A program made the position numbers and the translations under genes. Under the pieces are notes generated by a model that was not told the origin of the DNA, did no database searches, and was given only the letters and a program-made list of their open reading frames with translations. Shown piece by piece: positions 22,694 to 35,192 of a DNA stretch of 64,000 nucleotides; the stretch's first letter is position 1, and each line of letters opens with the position of its first letter. The stretch comes from Colocasia esculenta. Its lineage: Eukaryota > Streptophyta > Magnoliopsida > Alismatales > Araceae. Location: NCBI GenBank assembly GCA_014218235.1, contig CM024760.1, positions 72,976,961 to 73,040,960 on the forward strand, read 5' to 3'.

Positions 22694-23078
22694 GGATTCA
22701 GGTGGAAAGTCTCTGGAGGGTTGAAACGGAAGGGAAGAGAAGGAATCCTCAAGAAATTTTGCGGGAAGGAGGAAGGTTCAAATTTGCAGAGAGTTGAGAT
22801 ATGAGTTGTTAGGGCATCGGCTCATGCGACAGGATGAAAAGGGAAAAGGTAGACGATGAGATACGAATCGTTATGCCATTGATTTTATGAATAAATTAAT
22901 GCGATGTGGAAAGTGAGGCGCCAAAGGCGGTGGAAAACGACAAAAGGTGTTGACTATTCAAACCGACTTCAATGAGAGAGCGGTTACAAAGAATAATTTG
23001 AATTTCTTTTGTTTAACGTTATGGAGGAAAAGTTACTTAATTCTAAGATTTAATGTGCCATTTGTAAGCAAACTTTTA

Positions 23079-26000
23079 TCACAAATTGCATAATTCCCTT
23101 CTAAGAGATGTGAATCTCTCTTCAGGTAAGGCTTTTTGTGAAAATGACTGCTAATTGGTCATTTGTATCAATAAAGGGTATTTCAATATTTCCACTTGCA
23201 ACATGATCACGAATAAAATGATATCTAACCTCAATATGTTTGGTCCTTGAGTGCTGAACTGGATTCTTGGTGAGATTAATGGCACTGGTGTTGTCACACA
23301 GCAGTGGGATGAATTTAATGTTTAATCCGAAATCTTCAAGTTGTTGCTTTATCCATAAGAGTTGTGTACAGCAATTTCCAGCAACTACGTACTCCGTTTC
23401 AGCAGTGGATAGTGCTACTGAATTTTGTTTCTTTGAAGACCAAGATATAAACATCCTGCAAGAAATTGACAACCACCACTGGTGCTTTTTCTATCTAATT
23501 TACATCCAGCATAGTCAGCATCAGAGTAACCTACTAAGTTAATTTCACAATGTTTTGGATACCATAGACCTAAGTCATGAGATCTTGCTAAATATCTAAT
23601 TTTTTTCACCGAAATTAAATGTGATTCTTTAGGATCAGCTTGATATCTAGCACACATGCATACACTAAATAGTATATCTGGTCTACTAGTTGTTAAATAA
23701 AGTAGTGAACCCATCATACTCCGTAGATCTTTTGATCTACTTTCTTACCATCTTTGTCACTGTCCATCTTTGTTGATGTGCTCATCGGTGTTGACAGTGG
23801 CTTGGTATTTTCGAATCCAAATTCTTCGAGTTCTTTGTGTACTTTGCTTGACAGATGTGAGTTCCTTCCTCCTTTGTTTGATTGTAATCAAGGAAGTAAT
23901 TAAGTTCTCCCATCATGCTCATTTCAAATTCTCCCTGCATCAACTTTTCAAAGTACTTGCAAAGGGATCATCAGTAGACCCAAGAAATATCATCTACATA
24001 AATTTGGACTAATAGAATGTGTTGACCTTTGACTTTATGAAAAGGGTACTATCTACTTGACCTCTACTGAAACCATGGTTTAAAAGAAAAGAGCTGAGCC
24101 TTTCATACCAGGCTCTAGGTGCCTATTTTAAACCATATAATCCTTATGAAGTTTGAAAACATGATTGGGAATTCTGTGTCATCAAACCCGGAGGTTGTTC
24201 CACATAAACTTCCTTTTTATAAAACCATTTAAAAATGAGGATTTAACATCCATTTGAAATAATGTCAAGTTCAAAGCAGATGCATATGCAAGTAATATTC
24301 TAATGGCCTCAAGTCTAGCTACAGGTGCATAGGTTTCATCGAAATCTATGCCTTCCTCTTGAGAATAACCTTGAGCTACCAATCTGGCCTTGTTTCTTAA
24401 GATTGCACCAGTTCATCCAGTTTATTTCTGAACACCCATTGTGTGCCAATGAATAGATGGTCTGATGGTCTAGGAACAAGTGACCATACTTAGGTTTCTC
24501 TTGAATTGATTTAATTCATCTTGCATGGCTACAATCCAAGATTTATCAGCGAGAGCTTCATTGACTGTCCTAGGCTCTATTGAGAAACAAAAGCTAGGTA
24601 ATCACAAGGAATAACATTACCTCTTGTTCTTACCCCTATGGATGGATCACCAATAATATTCTCAAGGGGGTGATCTTTCTTGTATCTCCATTCCTTGGAA
24701 GGTTTTCATGAGTAACTTTTTCTTGTTGCAATTCTTCCAGAGGTGGATCATCCTTGTCCTCAATGATGTATCTTTTAGTTTCTGGACAGTTCATCTGCAT
24801 CATCATTGTCACTATCAACTTCATTTCTCAAGGAAGGGTTAGTTTCATCAAAAATAATATGTACAGACTGTTCAATCAATGAAGTACGTTTATTAAATAC
24901 TCTATAGCCTTTGGGTTTAGAGGTGTACCCCATAAAGATGCCTTCATCTGATTTGGCATCCAACTTACCAATGTCCCTTTTTCCATTATTGTTAATGAAG
25001 CAAGGACATCCAAAAGTCCTGAAGTGGCTGATCTTTGGCTTCTTCCTTTGAATAGTCATATGCAGTCTTTTTCAAGATGTCTGATCATTACTCGGTTGAT
25101 AATGTAGCTTGCTGTGTTGACTGCTTTAGCCCAAAATATCTTGGCAGATCATATTCTGAGAGCATAGTTCTTGCCATATCCAATAAGGTTCTGTCCTTCC
25201 TCTCAGCAATACCATTTTGTTGTGGTGTCCTTGGTGCTGAGAGAAATTATGCTTAATTCCCTGATCATCACAAAATCTAGCAAACTTTCATTTTGAAATT
25301 CACCACAATGATCTGATCGGATAGACACAATGCTGAACTTTTGATCTTTCTGCACCTTCTTGCTGAAATTAACAAGTTTTCAAAAGCATCATCTTTATGG
25401 TCTAGGAATGATACCTATGTGAATCTTGAGTAGTCATCCACTATGACAATCCAAAATTCTTTCCTCCAAGACTGGTAGTCCTCATTGGCCCAAATAGATC
25501 CATATGAAGGAGCTCTAAGGGTTTTGAGGTGGTCACCACCGTCTTTGACTTGAAGGAGCCTTTGGTGTGCTTTCCTTAGCACAAGGTTTACATACACCAT
25601 CCAATTTTGTACTAACCTTAGGTAGACCTTCCACAAGATTCTTCTTCAGCAGTTTTCTCATGCCATCTATGCTGCAATGTCCAAGTCGTCTGTGCCATAA
25701 TTCTGTAGATTTATCTTTATTTGCTGTCAGGCAAACATTTTGAACCTTGAGTTCTTCAAGATAGAGCACATACAAATTCTTTCTTATTAGCTTCAAAGAT
25801 GACTACTCCATCCTTCAGTATGCTGCACTTCGACTCTTGAAACTTGATCTGATGGCCTCTGTCACACAGCTGGCTAATGCTAATGAGATTGTGCTTCAAT
25901 CCCTTGACTAATAGTACATCTTCTATGACTGTTTTTCCTTTGTTATTCACAGAGCCACTGCCTATCACGGTTCCTTTCCCATTATCTCCATAAGTAACTG

Positions 26001-26110
26001 TTCTTCTTCAGCTTGGAGATGAGAGAATACTTCTGGTTCCTAACATGTGTCTTGAGCACCCGCTATCCAAATACCATTGGATGCTCGAGAGATGTCCTGA
26101 AATAAAAACA
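23079..26110 (-). pseudogene. pol: Copia-1 pol, copy 1 (protease-integrase-RT-RNase H)
   Basis: Starts after the gag stop at 26111. Ordered landmarks on the minus strand are: protease DSG at 26067-26059 within WYLDSGCSRHM (frame shifted nearby); GAG-pre-integrase (25968-25540) with the H-H-C-C zinc site LWHRRLGHCS...CKPC; integrase core (25636-25060), reading broken; RT with VAQGYSQEEGIDFDETYAPV at about 24382; the YVDD box at 24000-23989; and RNase H with GYSDADYAG (about 23545), STAETEY, CDNTSAI and HSRTKHI. It ends ...PEERFTSLRRELCNL at 23079. About ten frameshifts, nearly all 1-nt indels relative to copy 2, so no intact polyprotein is possible as assembled. Confidence 0.9.
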
Positions 26111-27852
26111 TTAAGTTTTAGGTACCCAAATTCTTTGGGTCCTGATGGGTTAGTATATTTATTTTGCCTTTTATTATCCATTTCTTATGTCTTGTTGGGC
26201 ATGTGTTATGATGGTCCTAACTTGTTACAGTGACTACAGCGGATTTGGTTACTTTTTCTATATATCTGAAATCAACTTTGTATGATGTATCTTGTTCAGG
26301 TACAAATTTTGGTGTAGATATGTTTTAGGATAAATTATGGTTTCTTCATTATCTGGGGGTGTATATCTAATCCATTTTTCTTCTTACCAATTCTAGCACC
26401 TTTTAATATAGGGAGTTTTTACCATTAGTGAATTTTTCTAATGTGCTAGATAATTGTATATTTTCTTCTGTTAGTGTTTTGATTTCAGTTTTCAGTTCAT
26501 CTGAACTTACTTGTTCTCTAATTAGTTATTTGTTCATTCTTAGCTTTTAGGTCTTCACATAACAGTTCATTTCTTCTTTTAAGTTCAGTTATTTGACTTT
26601 CTAATTGTTCTTTTCTGATTTTAGATCTGAGTTTGTATTTTCTATGCAGACTATGTTTTTCTGCTCACTTTTAATAAATTGGTTACTTCTTTATTTTTCA
26701 TATAGTTCGTTGAAAGCCTCTTCTAAGCTATCAGAATCTGAATCATTACATGAATCAAAAGAGGAGTCAGAAGTTACCTTATCTTCAGTATTTGCCATGA
26801 AGGCCAAGTTGGCTTTTCTTCATCACTGCAGGAACTTGACTCACTGTCTGAGTCACTACTGTTTTCTCATGCTGCTGCCATGCCTTCTTCTTGTACTTTC
26901 TGAACTTCTTGAAACTGTCCTTCTTCCTGAACTCTGGCTTCTTTAACTTTGAACACTCAGTTTTAATTGTTCTAGCTTCTTACATTCATAGTAGACGGGT
27001 TCTCCTTTCTTTATTTCTTTTCCATCTGGCTTCTTGAATCCTTGTTCATTTTGAAGTGCTTCTTCAGATTGGAATTTCTTCTTCTAGCCAAAATTCGCTG
27101 TAATTTTCTAGATAGCATAGCTTCCTCATTTTCGCTGTCTGCATCACTTTCACTTTCAGCTGAACTTGCTTCTGGTGAATCTTCTTCAGCTTTTAAGGCG
27201 TTGGAGTGCTTCTTTCTGCTAGAGGACTCTCCTAGCCTTTCCATGTTGATCTCATGGGCCATGAGGGACCCAATGAGCTTTTCTACAGACATTCTCTTCA
27301 GTTATTAGCTTCTTCTATTGCTGTGACCTTTGGGGTCCATGAGGACGGTAAGGATCTAAGTATCTTCCTCACCATGTCTCCCATCTCATAGGTTTTCCCC
27401 AGACTAGTTAGTCCATTGTGATGTCAGTGAACCGGCTGAACATTTGAGTTATGGACTCACTTGACTGCATCTGAAATCTTTTATATTGAGTGACAAGAAT
27501 GTAGATTCTTGTTTCCTTACTTTGTCTGTGCCTTCATAAGTAATCCTGAGCTTTTCCCACATTTCCATTGAGGATTTGCAGGCTGAAACTCTGTTGAATT
27601 CCTCCTTACTTAGAGCACAGCATAGGATGCTCTTTGCTTTGCAATTCAGGGAAATTTTCTTCCTGTCATCATCTGTCCATTGTGCTTTCTCATTTGTGAC
27701 TAACAGATCACCTTCTTCTACTATGGACCAAATTTGATAGTCGTGTCCTTGTAGAAAGTATTCCATTCTGGTCTTCCAGTAAGGATAATCTTCACCATCG
27801 AAGAGAGAGGTCGGTTGACAGACTGACCTTCAAAGTTACCTTGGGCTGCCAT
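26111..27852 (-). pseudogene. gag: Copia-1 gag, copy 1
   Basis: ATG at 27852 (MAAQG...), 47 nt after the primer-binding site. A frameshift near 27800 breaks the first 25 residues, and the reading resumes as MEYFLQGHDYQIWSIVEEGD (27766-27449) and again at 27292-27011 (MSVEKLIGSLMAHEINMERL). The capsid-type (UBN2-like) fold is followed by a Ser/Glu/Asp-rich linker and a degraded zinc knuckle. The knuckle's first Cys is Tyr (PVYYECKK) and its His is lost. A coiled-coil-like region and the end motif GPK.. / G..VPK follow, with the stop at 26111. Nucleocapsid function is lost in this copy. Confidence 0.85.
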
Positions 27853-27898
27853 GGATCTTTACTCTTCAGATCGTTGGATCCTTTCATTGTCGAAGAGA

Positions 27899-27913
27899 CT
27901 TGCTCTGATACCA
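27899..27913 (-). promoter_or_regulatory. Primer-binding site of internal region 1
   Basis: On the minus strand TGGTATCAGAGCAAG follows the LTR end CAACA after AG. It is complementary to the 3' end of plant initiator tRNA-Met, the usual minus-strand primer of copia elements. It defines L2 as the 5' LTR of internal region 1. Confidence 0.9.
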
Positions 27914-27915
27914 CT

Positions 27916-29463
27916 TGTTGCCCAGTTGACGAGCCCAGGGGGGGGGGGTGAAGGGTCTTTAAAAATTAATCTAGAAGATACCTGTAACTAAACACATTCA
28001 CACAAATTTCTTCGAAGTAAGTTAGTGACAGTTAGTTAAATAACAAACACACAAAGAAGACAATCACACAACACAAGGTTTATCCTGGTTCGGACCACTT
28101 TCCATAGGAGTCCTACGTCCAGTCCCTGAGCAACAACTCAAGATTTCACTGACTAGGGTACAGTCCCCTAAGGACGCTACAACACCCAGCTCAGCTGGTC
28201 TTCCTTCACACCTGAAGGGACAACAACCCTGGATACCACACCAGGTCTTCCTTCACAACCGAAGGGAACAACACCCTGGATACCACCAGGTCTTCCTTCA
28301 CACCCGAAGGGAACAACACAAAGAGAGTGAATGAAATTTAAGCCCCTAGATCAAGCTTTTGATAAGCAAGGATCTGAAGCAACTAGAACTGAGAGCAAAG
28401 AGATTTAAACAAGGCACACTATCAGAACTATACAGGCTCTCTCAAGATTTTCACAAACTAATGGAGAGCAAAAGAGCAAAAGCTAAGTAGAATGAGGTTC
28501 TTGGCTCTGGATTTCTTCAGAAGAATTTGAATGCTTGAATGCGCGATCTCTTTCTTCTTCTGTTCTTCTGACTTGAGTTTATATCTTCAATTTGAAATAT
28601 AGACGTTGAAGTGTCCGTTGTCTCTCTTTTGAGTAGTCGTTAGACTGATTGACAACTGGAGTCTTGGAAGCTTCTATCAACAGTCTTTTGATCACTTGAG
28701 CACGCAAAGAGATAGATCTTCAAAAATATCCGTTGGCTTCTATTGTTTAACGTTGTACCATGAAGCTAGATCAGAGGTCTGCACAAATGTCAAACTCAAA
28801 TAGCAGACAGCTAAACTGTCTCTGATGTCAGTCAACGTTAGTAGCAATAGACATGGAAATAGTAATGCCAAATAGCTAAGTCTAAAAGACGTTATCAGAG
28901 TAGGCACGATAAATGATGATATGGTCTGCATGTATACAGAGATATGTTCAGATCTCATAAATGCAAAAGCGTCAGAGAGATGTCTACGTGGACTTTGACT
29001 AATCAACGCTTTTAAGATGAATAAGATATCAAGATATGAAATCGATGACTATATGACTTATGAAATCGTTATGAGTCTAGCAAATCGTTATGTGACAGAA
29101 GAAGATATATCATGAAACTTAATGAATCGTTTGCACAAAGCAAATGTTGTGAATTCTAAAGAAAGAAATCGTTATGAATACTTATCAAGTCGTTATGAAC
29201 TCTAAAGAAATCGTTATGGTAACTTATGAAGTCGTTACAATAAGCAAGTCGTTGCGAGTTCTAAAGAAGTCGTTACGGTAATTATGAAATCGTTACAATA
29301 AGCAAGTCGTTATGAGTTCTAAAGAAGTCGTTACGGTAACTATGAATCGTTACAATAAGCAGGTCGTTGCTATTCTAAAGAAGTCGTTGCGATAACTTAT
29401 AGAGTCGTTATGAAGCAAGTCGTTACGAGTTTCTAAAGAAGTCGTTACGATAACTTATAGAGT
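27916..29463 (-). repeat. L2: shared middle LTR of Copia-1, U3 end deleted
   Basis: Begins TGTTGCCC at 27916 next to the primer site of internal region 1. It follows L1 through R-U5 (three gaagggaaca units), the TATA-like region (about 28577) and the first part of the U3 motif array. At about 29463 the array stops at 'agagtcg' and the sequence jumps to ORF3 text equivalent to position 22225. About 0.47 kb of U3, the polypurine tracts and the last 3.4 kb of internal region 2 are missing. Confidence 0.88.
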
Positions 29464-29925
29464 CGACGGAGGATGTTGAATGCAGATAGATGATTTATAT
29501 CCAGCTTGCCATCTTAGCTTGAAGCCCAGCCCACAATTCCCAACCTTTCACTTGGGCGTCCACGGTTGTGAACCCCACTAAATCGGAAGTCTTCACATCA
29601 AACAACATCTTCAGCAACTCAGGGTTATTCTAATCAGGGTTCCTTACTGAGGGAGACTAGGGACCCATCTTCCTCTGTCTCATACACACGAAGAAAAGCT
29701 TTTACTAAGTCCGGGTAACTGACCTCTGAAAAGGTGGAGACTCCTATCCACGCATCTGATTGATCAAATCTACCACACTGCTCATTCATTTTCCTCAGAT
29801 TAGCAACATCGACTCTTTATTTCCACAGAGCTTCGTCTTCACAAAGGTAAACCTCTCTGCTGCTCAGGAGTGAGAAACTCGGTGCTGTAGCCACCCAAAC
29901 TGCCGGCGATGACTGGTGAGGCCAT
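29464..29925 (-). pseudogene. ORF3 of Copia-1, copy 2, N-terminal fragment
   Basis: The same start context as copy 1 (ATG at 29925, Met-Ala then a codon change), with collinear similarity to 22231-22693 but with several 1-nt indels. It is cut at 29464 by the deletion that fuses it to L2. Only about 150 codons of the roughly 1,200-codon frame remain, so it is non-functional. The 30,000-30,300 stretch between it and pol is the same non-coding spacer as 22700-23078. Confidence 0.8.
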
Positions 29926-30309
29926 GGATTCAGGGGGAAAGTCTCTGGAGGGTTGAAACGGAAGGAGAAGAGAAGGAATGCTCAAGAAATTTTGCGGGAA
30001 GGAGGAGGAAGGTTCAATTTGCAGAGAGTGAGATATGAGTTGTTAGGGCATCGGCTCATGCGACAGGATGAAAAGGGAAAAGTAGATGATGAGATAGAAT
30101 CGTTCTGCCATTGATTTTATGAATAAATTAATACGATGTGGAAAGTGAGGCGCCAAAAGGCGGTGGAAAACGACAAAAGGTGTGACTATTCAAACCGACT
30201 TCAATGAGAGAGCGGTTACAAAGAATAATTGAATTTCTTTTGCTTAACGCCATGGAGGGAAAAAGTTACTTAATTCTGAATTTAATGTGTCATTTGTAAG
30301 AAAATTTTA

Positions 30310-33300
30310 TCACAAATTGCACACATATAATCCCTTCTAAGAGATGTGAATCTCTCTTCAGGTAAGGCTTTTGTCAAAATATCTGCTAATTGGTCATTTG
30401 TATCAATAAAGAATATTCAATATTTCCATTTGCAACATGATCACGAATAAAATGATATATCTAACCTCAATATGTTTGGTCCTTGAGTGCTGAACTGGAT
30501 TCTTGGTGAGATTAATGGCACTGGTGTTGTCACACAGCAGTGGGATGATTAATGTTTAATCCGAAATCTTCAAGTTGTTGCTTTATCCATAAGAGTTGTG
30601 TACAGCAATTTCCAGCAGCTACGTACTCAGCTTCAGCAGTGGATAGTGCTACTGAATTTTGTTTCTTTGAAGACCAAGATATTAAACATCCTGCAAGAAA
30701 TTGACAACCACCACTGGTGCTTTTTCTATCTAATTTGCATCCAGCATAGTCAGCATCAGAGTAACCTACTAAATAATTTCACAATGTTTTGGATACCATA
30801 GACCTAAGTCATGAGATCTTGCTAAATATCTAAATATTCTTTTCACAGAAATTAAATGTGATTCTTTAGGATCAGCTTGATATCTAGCACACATGCATAC
30901 ACTAAATAGTATATCTGGTCTACTAGTTGTTAAATAAAGTAGTGAAACAATCATACCTCTGTAGATCTTTTGATCTACTTTCTTACCATCTTTGTCACTG
31001 TCCATCTTGTTGATGGCTCATCGGTGTTGACAGTGGCTTGGTATTTTCGAATCCAAATTTCTTTAAGAGTTCTTTTGTGTACTTTGTTTGACAGATGTGA
31101 GTTCCTTCCTTTCCTTGTTTGATTTGTAATCCAAGGAAGTAATTAAGTTCTCCCATCATGCTCATTTCAAATTCTCCCTGCATCAACTTTTCAAAGTACT
31201 TGCAAAAAAGGGATTCATCAGTAGACCCAAAGATAATATCATCTACATAAATTGGACTAATAGAATGTGTTTGACCTTTGACTTTATGAAAAGGGTCTAT
31301 CTACTTGACCTCTACTGAAACCATGGTTTAAAAGAAAAGAGTTGAGCCTTTCATACCAGGCTCTAGGTGCCTATTTTAAACCATATAATGTCTTATGAAG
31401 TTTGAAAACATGATTGGGAAATTCTGTGTCATCAAATCCGGAGGTTGTTCCACATAAACTTCCTCTTTTATAAAACCATTTAAAAATACGGATTTAACAT
31501 CCATTTGAAATAATGTCAAGTTCAAAGCAGATGCATATGCAAGTATATTCTAATGGCCTCAAGTCTAGCTACAGGTGCATAGGTTTCATCGAAATCTATG
31601 CTTCCTCTTGAGAATAGCCTTGAGCTACCAATCTGGCCTTGTTTCTTAAGATTGCACCAGTTTCATCCAGTTTATTTCTGAACACCATTTGGTGCCAATG
31701 ACTGGATGGTCTGATGGTCTAGAAACAAGTGACCATACTTGGTTTCTCTTGAATTGATTTAATTCATCTTGCATGGCTACTATCCAAGATTCATCAGAGA
31801 GAGCTTCAATGACTGTTCTAGGCTCTATTTGAGAAACAAAAGCTAGGTAATCACAAGGAATAACATTACCTCTTGTTCTTACCCCTATGGATGGATCACC
31901 AATAATATTCTCAAGTGGGTGATCTTTCTTGTATCTCCATTCCTTTGGAAGGTTTTCATGAGTAACTTCTTCTTGTTGCAATTCTTCCAGAGGTGGATCA
32001 TCCTTGCTCAATTGATGTATCTTTTAGTTTCTTGGACATTTCATCTGCATCATCATTGTCACTATCTACTTTCTTTCTCAAGGAAGGGTTAGTTTCATCA
32101 AAAATAATATGTACAGACTGTTCAATCAATCAATAAAGTACGTTTGTTAAATACTCTATAGCCTTTGGGTTTAGAGGTGTACCCCATAAAGATGCCTTCA
32201 TCTGATTTGGCATCCAACTTACCAATGTCCCTTTTTCCATTATTGTGAATGAAGCAAGGACATCCAAAAGTCCTGAAGTGGCTGATCTTTGGCTTCTTCC
32301 CTTTGAATAGTTCATATGCAGTCTTTTCAGGATTGGCCTGATCATTACTCGGTTGATAATGTAGCTTGCTGTGTTGACTGCTTCAGCCAAAAATATCTTG
32401 ACAGATCATATTCTGAGAGCATAGTTCTTGCCATATCCAATAAGATGTTCTTCCTCTCAGCAATACCATTTTGTTGTGGTGTCCTTGGTGCTAAGAAATT
32501 ATGCTCAATCCCTATCATCACAAAATCTAGCAAACTTTTCATTTGAAATTCACCACCATGATCTGATCGGATAGACACAATGCTGAACTTTTGATCTTTC
32601 TGCACCTTCTTGCTGAAACTAACAAAGTTTTCAAAAGTATCATCTTTATGCTCTAGGAATGATACCCATGTGAATCTTGAGTAGTCATCCACTATGACAA
32701 ATCCAAAATTCTTTCCTCCAAGACTGGTAGTCCTCATTGGCCCAAATAGATCCATATGAAGGAGCTCTAAGGGTTTTGAGGTGGTCACCACCGTCTTTGA
32801 CTTAAAGGAGCCTTTGGTGTGCTTTCCCTTAGCACAGGTTTACATACACATCCAATTTTGTACTAACCTTAGGTAGACCTTCCACAAGATTCTTCTTCAG
32901 CAGTTTTCTCATGCCATCTATGCTGCAATGTCCAAGTCGTCTGTGCCATAATTCTGTAGATTATCTTTATTGCTGTCAGGCAAACATTTTGAACCTTGAG
33001 TTCTTCAAGATAGAGCACACATAAAATTCTTTTCTCTATTAGCTTCAAAGATAACTACTCCATCCTTCAGTATGCTGCACTTCGACTCTTGAAACTTGAT
33101 CTGATAACCTCTGTCACACAGCTGGCTAATGCTAATGAGATTGTGCTTCAATCCCTTGACTAATAGCACATCTTCTATGACTGTTTTTCCTTTGTTATTC
33201 ACAGAGCCACTGTCTATCACGGTTCCTTTCCCATTATCTCCATAAGTATTGTTCCTTCTTCAGCTTGGAGATGAGAGAATAACTTCTGGTTTCCTAACAT

Positions 33301-33365
33301 GTGTCTTGAGCACCCGCTATCCAAATACCATTTGGATGCTCGAGAGATGTCCTGAAATAAAAACA
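30310..33365 (-). pseudogene. pol: Copia-1 pol, copy 2 (best-preserved domains)
   Basis: Protease DSG at 33321-33313 (WYLDSGCSRHMLGNQKLF). GAG-pre-integrase at 33220-33005. Integrase core at 32791-32345 is intact in one frame, with the catalytic aspartates in LLHMDLFGP and RSDHGGEF and the glutamate in TPQQNGIAERKN. RT begins at 32011 (DELNQFKRNQVWSLV), with YVDD at 31249-31238 and LGLQIKQGKEGTHICQTKYT at about 31140. RNase H (about 30760-30400) has AGCKLDRKSTSGG. The polyprotein ends at 30310. The D-D-E triad and YVDD are present, but frameshifts between domains prevent a continuous polyprotein. Confidence 0.9.
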
Positions 33366-35130
33366 TCAAGTTTTAGGTACCCAAATTCTTTTGGGTCCTG
33401 ATGGGTTAGTATCATTTATTTTGCCTTTTATTATCCATTTCTTATGTCTTGTTGGGCATGTCGTTATGATGTGTCCTAACTTGTTACAGTGACTACAGCA
33501 GGATAATTGGTTACTTTTTCTATATATCTGAAATCAACTTTGTATGATATATCTTGTTCAGTACAAATTTTGGTGTTGGATATGTTTTATGATAAATTAT
33601 GGTTTCTTCATTATGGGGGTGTATATCCTAATCCATTTTTCTTCTTACCTGATCTTCTAGCACCTTTTAATATAAGGGAGTTTTTACCATTAGTGAATTT
33701 TTCTAATGTGCTAGATAATTGTATATTTTCTTCTGTTAGTGTTTTGATTTCAGTTTTCAGTTCATCTGAACTTACTTGTTTCTCTAATTTAGTTATTTGT
33801 TCATTCTTAGCTTTTAGGTCTTCACATAACAGTTCATTTCTTCTTTTAAGTTCAGTTATTTGACTTTCTAATTGTTCATTTTTTGATTTTAGATCTGAGT
33901 TTGTATTTCTATGCAGACTATGTTTTTCTTGCTCACTTTTAATAATTTGGTTACTTCTTTATATTTTTCATATAGTTCGTTGAAAGCCTCTTCTAAGCTA
34001 TCGGAATCTGAATCATTACATGAATCAAAAGAGGAGTCAGAAGTTACCTTATCTTCAGTATTTGCCATGAAGGCCAAGTTGGTCTTTTCTTCATCACTGC
34101 AGGAATTTGACTCACTATCTGAGTCACTACTACTTTCCCTTCTGCTGCCATTGTCTTCTTCTTGTATTTTCTGAACTTCTTGGAACTGTCCTTCTTCCTG
34201 AACTCTGGCTTCTTTAACTTTGGACACTCAGTTTTATGTGTCCTGGCTTCTTACATTCATAGCAGACGGGTTCTCCTTTCTTTATTTCTTTTCCATCTGG
34301 CTTCTTGAATTCTTTGTTCTTTTTAAAGTGTCTTCTTTCAGATTGGAATTTCTTCTTCTTAGCCAAAATTCGCTGTAATTTTCTAGATAGCATAGCTCCT
34401 CATTTTCGCTGTCTGCATCACTTTCACTTTCAGCTGAACTTGCTTCTGGTGAATCTTCTTCAGCTTTTAAGGCGTTGGAGTGCTTCTTTCTGCTAGAGGA
34501 CTCTCCTAGCCTTTCCATGTTGATCTCATGGGCCATAGAGGACCCAATGAGCTTTTCTACAGACATTCTCTTCAGGTCATTAGCTTCTTCTATTGCTGTG
34601 ACCTTTGGGGTCCATGAGGACGATAAGGATCTAAGTATCTTCCTCACCATGTCTCCCATCTCATAGGTTTTCCCCATACTAGCTAGTCCATTTGTGATGT
34701 CAGTGAACCGGCTGAACATTTGAGTTATGGACTCCCTTGACTGCATCTGAAATCTTTCATATTGAGTGACAAGAATGTCGATTCTTGTTTCCTTTACTTT
34801 GTCTGTGCCTTCATAAATAATCCTGAGCTTTTCCCACATTTCCATTGAGGATTTGCAGGCTGAAACTCTGTTGAATTCCTTCTTACTTAGAGCACAGCAT
34901 AGGATGCTCTTTGCTTTGCAATTCAGGGAAATCTTCTTCCTGTCATCATCTGTCCATTGTGCTTTCTCATTTGTGACTAACAGATCACCTTCTTCTACTA
35001 TGGACCAAATTTGATAGTCGTGCCCTTGTAGAAAGTATTCCATTCTAGTCTTCCAGTAAGGATAATCTTCACCATCGAAGAGAGGGGGTCGGTTGACAGA
35101 CTGACCTTCAAAGTGACCTTGGGCTGCCAT
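33366..35130 (-). pseudogene. gag: Copia-1 gag, copy 2 (282-residue intact N-terminal part)
   Basis: ATG at 35130, 46 nt after the primer site. An uninterrupted 282 residues (35130-34282) contain the copia gag core: FDGEDYPYWKTRMEYFLQ, LCCALSKKEFNRVSACKS, IYEGTDKVKETRIDILVTQY and WTPKVTAIEEANDL, then a Ser/Glu linker. The first zinc knuckle, CYECKKPGHIK... (about 34270-34225), is frameshifted before its last Cys. The next frame (34227-33889) has the acidic SDSDSESNSCSDEE and EEAFNELYEKYKEV segments, then a coiled-coil-like stretch. A second knuckle CSHCNKLGHIITTC (about 33490-33450) and the end GPKRIWVPKT with a stop at 33366 follow. Capsid/nucleocapsid role by family. Damaged but recent-looking. 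Confidence 0.88.
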
Positions 35131-35175
35131 GGATCTTTACTCTTCAGATGTTGGATCCTTTCTTTGTCAAAGAGA

Positions 35176-35190
35176 CTTGCTCTGATACCA
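35176..35190 (-). promoter_or_regulatory. Primer-binding site of internal region 2
   Basis: TGGTATCAGAGCAAG on the minus strand, identical to the copy at 27899-27913 and two bases from the L3 end. Initiator-tRNA-Met type. Confidence 0.9.
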
Positions 35191-35192
35191 CT

